A stretch of 64,000 nt of DNA from Gracilimonas sp. (GTDB lineage Bacteria; Bacteroidota; Rhodothermia; Balneolales; Balneolaceae), in NCBI RefSeq assembly GCF_017641085.1, contig NZ_JAEPPI010000001.1, positions 1,364,001 through 1,428,000 of the forward strand, given 5' to 3'. Position numbers and translations under genes: made by a program. Below the pieces are notes generated by a model, which ran no database searches, was not told where the DNA came from, and saw only the letters and a list, made by a program, of their open reading frames with translations. This document shows positions 62,825 through 64,000 of the stretch, piece by piece (within the stretch, counting starts at the first letter, position 1; each line of letters begins with the position of its first letter).

Positions 62825-63814
62825 ATGGACCCCGTCACTCACGGACTTATCGGTGCCACCGCTTCACAGTCGTTTGCGGATAAACGAAGCTTTCGGGCGG
62901 CGGCTTTTACCGGGCTGGCATCGGCCATGCTCGCCGACCTTGATGTGTTTCTTGGCAGTGCCTCCGATCCGCTGCTCAACCTGGAGCTGCACCGGCAGTT
63001 TACCCATTCCATCGTGTTTATTCCGGTTGGTGCGCTGTTCGCTACCCTCCTGCTTTGGTGGTTTGTGAAGAATCATCTTACCGTCAAAGAAACGTACCTG
63101 TTCAGTTTAGCCGGTTACGCAACTGCCGGCATTACCGATGTCTTCACCAGCTACGGCGTGCTCCTCTTCTGGCCCTTCAGCGACACCCGTGTTTCCCTGG
63201 ATATCATCTCCGTCTTTGATCCACTATTTACATTTGGAGTTATCCTTTTGACCGGCATGGCTTTCTACAAATGGAAGCAACTCTTCGCCTGGCTTGCCCT
63301 CGGATGGATGGCCTTCTACCTCTTCTTTGGATTTACCCAACAGCTTAAAGCAACGGAGGTTGCCCGACAAAAAGCCGGACATACAAACCACGAGATTCAT
63401 CAGCTGATCGTAAAACCCACCATTGCCAACAACTGGCTGTGGAGCATTCGTTATACAGCTAACGATAGCCTACATACAGCCGGCGTAAAACTCATTCCCT
63501 TTTCTGATCCCGTAATTTACAACGGCGAAAGCACTCCGCTAATGGATTGGGAATCAGCATTCAGATCGTACCGGGGAACCACACTCTATAACGATATCGC
63601 CCGCTTTTCAAAACTCTCGGATGGCATACTGATACGTCACGCCAATCACGAACAAGTTATAGGCGATGGACGTTATTCCATGCTCCCGACCACCCTTTCT
63701 CCGCTCTGGGGTATTGAGGTTGATACGACCAAACCCAATCAGCATGTGCAGTTTGGGACGTATCGAGATGCGGGTGAAGAGGTAAGAAAACCGTTTCTGG
63801 AGATGTTGTTTTAG
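62825..63814 (+). CDS. YdjM-like membrane-bound metal-dependent hydrolase
   Basis: 329-residue inner-membrane protein of the YdjM/DUF457 family. Conserved polar residues H6 (VTHGLIGAT), D38/D40 (LADLDVF), H56 and H61 (LHRQFTHS) and several membrane helices are visible, with a C-terminal soluble part. Enzymatic activity is a family prediction. Confidence 0.88.
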   Translation: MDPVTHGLIGATASQSFADKRSFRAAAFTGLASAMLADLDVFLGSASDPLLNLELHRQFTHSIVFIPVGALFATLLLWWFVKNHLTVKETYLFSLAGYATAGITDVFTSYGVLLFWPFSDTRVSLDIISVFDPLFTFGVILLTGMAFYKWKQLFAWLALGWMAFYLFFGFTQQLKATEVARQKAGHTNHEIHQLIVKPTIANNWLWSIRYTANDSLHTAGVKLIPFSDPVIYNGESTPLMDWESAFRSYRGTTLYNDIARFSKLSDGILIRHANHEQVIGDGRYSMLPTTLSPLWGIEVDTTKPNQHVQFGTYRDAGEEVRKPFLEMLF

Positions 63815-63842
63815 GAATGAGTTTCTGGCCCTTAGCTGCCCT

Positions 63843-63983
63843 TTCCGACCTCTTTTGTTTTCTCCTTATTAAGGAGAAAGACGCGTTGAAATGCTTCTTT
63901 GCTTAAATCTAATATCGTAATCTTTTATGAAGCATGGAAAAGTCTCCTCCTTGCGAAGGAGGAGATTTAGTGGAGGACGGAGG
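63843..63983 (+). repeat. Dispersed direct repeat, copy B
   Basis: Second copy of the element at 60846-60985, same orientation. It contains TCTCCTT-ATT-AAGGAGA (63861-63877) and a perfect 10-bp stem TCTCCTCCTT-GCG-AAGGAGGAGA (63943-63965). Confidence 0.8.
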
Positions 63984-64000
63984 TTGCAATCATCCATCAA

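Noticed and set aside
1-64000. CRISPR arrays, prophage, transposases or rRNA genes
   Set aside because: No regularly spaced repeat-spacer pattern, phage structural genes, transposase motifs or rRNA sequence were seen.

Overview
The window looks like a chromosomal segment of a Bacteroidota/Balneolota-type bacterium (FCB group, probably a Balneola or Gracilimonas relative). The signs are type IX secretion C-terminal sorting tails, PorV-like and DUF5723 outer-membrane proteins, a TonB-dependent receptor with a carboxypeptidase-regulatory-like N-terminus, a fused IcmF mutase and moderate GC. This placement is inferred from gene content; no marker phylogeny was run. Coding density is high, and I saw no CRISPR array, prophage, transposase or rRNA operon.

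Region 1 (1-12660, minus strand) reads as one long starch/maltodextrin operon. In transcription order it encodes a TonB-dependent receptor, a 1212-residue secreted T9SS-type protein, a PorV/PorQ-like barrel, a T9SS protein with a lamin-tail domain and three probable starch-binding modules, a LacI-family regulator, and a GH13 alpha-amylase cut by the window edge. No SusD-like gene is present. A perfect 14-bp LacI-type operator lies 42 bp upstream of the receptor start codon, and a second, one-mismatch site lies 217 bp further upstream.

Region 2 (12664-25024) is mostly housekeeping. A minus-strand cluster holds a CrtI/CrtISO-like oxidoreductase, two overlapping rhomboid proteases and ispG. polA follows, then a plus-strand adenosine deaminase. 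A minus-strand nusB, phosphatase, ychF and D-aminoacylase group closes the region.

Region 3 (25025-28014) carries an S23-type four-helix-bundle gene bracketed by long direct repeats, a tRNA-Val(GAC) and a four-PAS histidine kinase.

Region 4 (28175-37901, plus strand) is a translation and cell-division block. It contains thrS, infC (non-canonical AUC start, in frame behind thrS), rpmI and rplT with a terminator, then pheS, pheT, a ZapB-like coiled coil, zapA, ymdB, lolD and a membrane-anchored TPR protein.

Region 5 (37915-46571, minus strand) has a chimeric ORF joining the front of a GH30 glycosidase lipoprotein to the tail of a LuxR-type regulator. It also has a membrane protein built from exact 30-residue repeats, the fused isobutyryl-CoA mutase IcmF, a small MscS channel and an Ig-like lipoprotein.

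Region 6 (46818-52972, plus strand) is a COG3014/LPP20/LpoB lipoprotein cluster followed by an NAD-salvage pair (pncB, pncA) and an MnmC2-like FAD enzyme.

Region 7 (52934-64000) holds a DUF5723/lipoprotein pair, lysS, an FtsX-type permease, a segment rich in palindromic and direct intergenic repeats, an AT-rich pair (SH3-like secreted protein and HNH endonuclease) and a YdjM-like membrane hydrolase.

The strongest candidates for unusual biology are the SusD-less T9SS/TonB starch operon with paired operators, the GH30-LuxR chimera, the repeat-bracketed four-helix-bundle cassette, and the 30-residue repeat membrane protein.
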